A DNA stretch of 64,000 bases, taken from NCBI RefSeq assembly GCF_020733705.1, contig NZ_JAJFZM010000002.1, forward strand, positions 62,001 to 126,000. Direction: 5' to 3'. Numbering within the stretch: position 1 is the stretch's first letter; each line of letters opens with the position of its first letter. Shown here one piece after another: positions 63,506-64,000 of this stretch. This stretch comes from Nocardia australiensis (GTDB taxonomy: Bacteria; Actinomycetota; Actinomycetes; Mycobacteriales; Mycobacteriaceae). The notes beneath the pieces are model-generated. The model was given only the letters and a program-made list of their open reading frames with translations, was not told the DNA's origin and made no database searches. Position numbers and translations under genes: made by a program.

Positions 63506-64000
63506 TTACACGCCGGAGATATCGCGCCGATCGAATATCGGCAAGGCGACCAGTAGACACCCGATTCCTACGAGCGCGAGCCACAAATACGCCAGCGGCA
63601 GACCCGCGCCCAGCGGCCCACCGTCGATCGCCTGGTGGAACGGTGACCACGGTCCGTATGGTCGCACCGCCGCGACCAGCTTGCTCGTCATGTACAGCAC
63701 ATAGGCGGCGACCGCGAGCACCGCCGCGGCGACCGATGCCATAGACCGCCGCCCCGTCGCCGCACCGACCGCCGCGGCGAGCAACCCGAACTCGATGCCG
63801 AGCAGCGCCATCGACACCGCCCCCGTCGCGGCCGCGCCGATCGACACCCCGAGTCCGAAGATCGCCGAGGCCACTACGGTCGAACCGAACAGCACAATGC
63901 CGAGCGCCCCCACCGACGCGATCACCACGGCCGCTTGCTCGAGCGTCAACCGAATCGGTGAAACCCCGTTGACCAGAAGCACTTCCAGCGTGCCACGTTC
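63506..64000 (-). CDS. ABC-2-type transporter permease (5' end cut by window)
   Basis: The minus frame is open from base 64000 (ERGTLEVLLVNGVSPIRLTL) to the stop at 63506, 164 codons. ERGTLE-LLVN is the cytoplasmic coupling motif of ABC-2 permeases, followed by four or five hydrophobic segments and the C-terminal PIFDRRDI. The internal GTG at 63982 is not the true start. The ATPase partner should lie beyond the window. Confidence 0.8.
   Translation of the reverse strand, partial: ERGTLEVLLVNGVSPIRLTLEQAAVVIASVGALGIVLFGSTVVASAIFGLGVSIGAAATGAVSMALLGIEFGLLAAAVGAATGRRSMASVAAAVLAVAAYVLYMTSKLVAAVRPYGPWSPFHQAIDGGPLGAGLPLAYLWLALVGIGCLLVALPIFDRRDISGV

Noticed and set aside
1..64000. CRISPR arrays, tRNA or rRNA genes
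   Set aside because: No regularly spaced repeats and no cloverleaf-like or ribosomal sequences were seen on reading both strands.

Overview
The window is high-GC DNA from a mycolic-acid-type actinomycete, most likely Nocardia. The evidence is a Nocardia-type carboxylic acid reductase, a rifampin glycosyltransferase and HelR pair behind a rifamycin-associated element, WXG100/ESX-type secreted toxins, and a dense set of homologues of the mycobacterial DosR dormancy regulon. No tRNA, rRNA or CRISPR array was seen.

Layout. (1) 1-3570: a rifamycin-resistance pair on the minus strand, rgt (glycosyltransferase) then helR (cut by the window edge), with a 19-bp RAE-like palindrome upstream. (2) 3570-9900: scattered cargo (MFS exporter, isochorismatase-like protein, small membrane protein, alanine dehydrogenase) among decayed genes (LysR, IS110, aldR). 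(3) 9900-15000: a CycA-like amino-acid permease and a complete carboxylic acid reductase. (4) 15290-32880: a polymorphic-toxin locus. A WXG100 protein with a zincin-like C-terminus that has lost its HExxH motif overlaps by 4 nt a 12-kb gene for a 4022-residue protein. That protein has a WXG100-like head, two papain-fold domains and, between them, an MFS-transporter-like membrane domain. An APH-like kinase with a toxin-like N-terminus, a double immunity-like protein, a YbaB-like protein and a rearranged Tn3 transposase remnant lie on its far side. (5) 33000-41100: an IS1380 remnant, a sulfatase with its formylglycine-generating enzyme, a three-gene nitrile hydratase/thiocyanate hydrolase-like operon, an ArsR-VOC pair with a leaderless-type promoter, and two IS701 remnants tail to tail. 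(6) 41180-45450: a TetR-P450-ferredoxin cluster with a palindromic operator, and asparagine synthetase.

(7) 45900-63400: a dormancy/hypoxia island. It holds five intact universal stress proteins, two Rv1733c-like membrane proteins, a phosphoribosyltransferase/erythromycin-esterase fusion (Rv2030c type), a Rip3-type site-2 protease, two DUF2267 proteins, an Acg-type nitroreductase, an Hrp1-type CBS protein, HspX, and a wax ester synthase/diacylglycerol acyltransferase. Several intergenic gaps contain matches to the DosR box, best before hspX (two boxes 22 bp apart) and hrp1. The island also holds decayed copies (USP, nitroreductase, PNPOx-like and phosphoribosyltransferase pieces) and a Met/Cys-rich 24-residue ORF. 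(8) The right edge cuts an ABC-2 permease.

Likely functional units are rgt+helR (drug inactivation plus RNA polymerase protection), ald with cycA (alanine use, with aldR decayed), the toxin locus, sulfatase+FGE (enzyme plus its maturase), and the DosR-like island, whose regulators DosR/DosS are not in the window.
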